A stretch of DNA of 6,538 bases, from the NCBI GenBank assembly GCA_036003885.1, contig DASYSA010000514.1:1-6538 (forward strand). The letters run 5' to 3'. Under the pieces are notes generated by a model. It was not told where the DNA came from and did not search any database. It saw only the letters and a program-made list of their open reading frames with translations. Both the position numbers and the translations under genes were made by a program. Origin of the DNA: DASYSA01 sp036003885. GTDB taxonomy: Bacteria > Acidobacteriota > Blastocatellia > UBA7656. Each line of letters begins with the position of its first letter. The first letter of the stretch is position 1. Below, one piece after another: positions 5,831 to 6,538 of this stretch.

Positions 5831-6538
5831 ATGACCAGATTACATGGAAAAGTCGCTTTGGTCACCGGCGCCAGTCGCGGTGTAGGAAGAGGAATTGCTC
5901 TCGAGCTCATCGATGCCGGCGCAACTGTTTATGTCACGGGGCGAACGGATTCGGATTTGACGTTCGCCGCTGAGAGAGGGATTGCGGTCCGATGTGATCA
6001 TCGGGACGACCAACAGGTTGAAGCTGTCTTTCGACAGATTGCTGCCAACCACAATCGCATCGATGTGTTGGTGAATAACGTTTGGGGCGGCTACGAGAGG
6101 ATGATCGAGAATGGCGAGTTCACCTGGATGTTACCCTTCTGGAAGCAACCGCTCTGGCGGTGGGATGCGATGTTTGCCGCGGGTGTTCGCGCGCACTACG
6201 TTGCTTCTGTTCACGCGGCGAGAGCTATGGTTGCACAGCGCAGCGGTCTGATCGTCAATATTTCGTTCTGGCCGGCACAAAAGTATATTGGCAATGTTGC
6301 CTATGGCGCCTCCAAAGCCGCTACAGATAAGTTGACCGCCGACATGGCTCATGAGCTTCGCGATCACAATGTCGCTGTCGTCTCGCTCTATCCGGGACTC
6401 GTGAGAACCGAGAAAGTAATGGAGGCTGCCGCATATCTGGACCTGAGTAACTCTGAATCGCCGGAATTCATCGGCCGAGCGATCGCCGCCTTAGGCGCCG
6501 ATATAGAGGTTATGAATAAGTCAGGGAAGGTACTGGTA
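5831..6538 (+). CDS. Short-chain dehydrogenase/reductase, DHRS1-like (3' end outside window)
   Basis: An NAD(P)(H)-dependent oxidoreductase of the classical SDR fold, cytoplasmic; 236 residues are present and the frame is still open at the window edge. The nucleotide-binding TGASRGVG is at 12-19. Arg38 after the second strand (VYVTGR) suggests NADP(H), by inference. NN at 82-83 is the stabilising NNAG-type motif but reads NNVWGG. The catalytic residues are Ser145 (IVNIS), Tyr158 and Lys162 (YGASK), with PG at 188-189 and then a Thr (VRTE). The insertion with FWKQPLWRWDAMF (103-115), GHY-like AHY and the DKLTADMAHELR helix match the DHRS1 group, whose physiological substrates are mostly unclear. 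The start is set by the ATG at 5831 with GGAG (5823-5826) 4 bases upstream, a slightly short spacing. It is divergent from the CsbD cluster and follows a palindrome and extended -10 box, so it probably has its own regulated promoter. About 30-60 residues are likely missing at the C terminus. Confidence 0.95.
   Translation, partial: MTRLHGKVALVTGASRGVGRGIALELIDAGATVYVTGRTDSDLTFAAERGIAVRCDHRDDQQVEAVFRQIAANHNRIDVLVNNVWGGYERMIENGEFTWMLPFWKQPLWRWDAMFAAGVRAHYVASVHAARAMVAQRSGLIVNISFWPAQKYIGNVAYGASKAATDKLTADMAHELRDHNVAVVSLYPGLVRTEKVMEAAAYLDLSNSESPEFIGRAIAALGADIEVMNKSGKVLV

Noticed and set aside
6131..6367. 78-codon minus-strand frame inside the dehydrogenase
   Set aside because: It is antisense to the conserved catalytic part of the SDR gene and is a shadow of that gene.

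Overview
This 6.5-kb window is bacterial DNA of moderate-to-high GC, with five protein genes supported by sequence. Nothing in it fixes the species. A large secreted glycosidase, a DegT-type aminotransferase, a CsbD protein and a DHRS1-like reductase would suit an environmental Acidobacteriota-like (possibly Blastocatellia) or similar soil bacterium, but this is a weak inference.

Left part (1-4813, minus strand): two genes read leftward as an apparent operon. The first is a 1152-residue exported protein. It carries a Sec signal peptide, an extra N-terminal beta-rich region of about 430 residues that resembles the rift-barrel part of YetA/exo-rhamnogalacturonan-lyase-like proteins, and a complete glycoside hydrolase family 2 module of the beta-mannosidase/exo-glucosaminidase type. 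The second is a PLP-dependent DegT/DnrJ/EryC1/StrS aminotransferase of the AHBA-synthase-like group. It starts at, or 5 bases after, the glycosidase stop codon. A likely division of labour is glycan trimming outside the cytoplasm and transamination of a keto sugar or cyclitol inside, but no substrate can be read from the sequence. Directly after the aminotransferase stop lies a strict 8-base tandem repeat with six G-runs on the coding strand.

Middle part (4814-5485): after a 224-base gap come two short minus-strand genes. One is a 70-residue CsbD-like stress protein with a perfect Shine-Dalgarno sequence. Upstream of it is a very small (26-residue) single-pass membrane protein of the hydrophobic-stretch-plus-GGGGYG type.

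Right part (5486-6538): 345 bases with no convincing gene hold a 7-bp-stem hairpin, an orphan Shine-Dalgarno-like sequence, and a perfect 16-bp palindrome placed just before an extended -10 promoter. The plus-strand gene they precede is a DHRS1-like short-chain dehydrogenase that runs off the window end.

No tRNA, rRNA, CRISPR array, transposase or integrase was seen. Most of the window is ordinary metabolism. The points most worth checking are the glycosidase's Asp-Glu at the acid/base site and its unusual N-terminal fusion, the operator-like palindrome, the 26-residue gene and the terminal G-rich octamer repeat.
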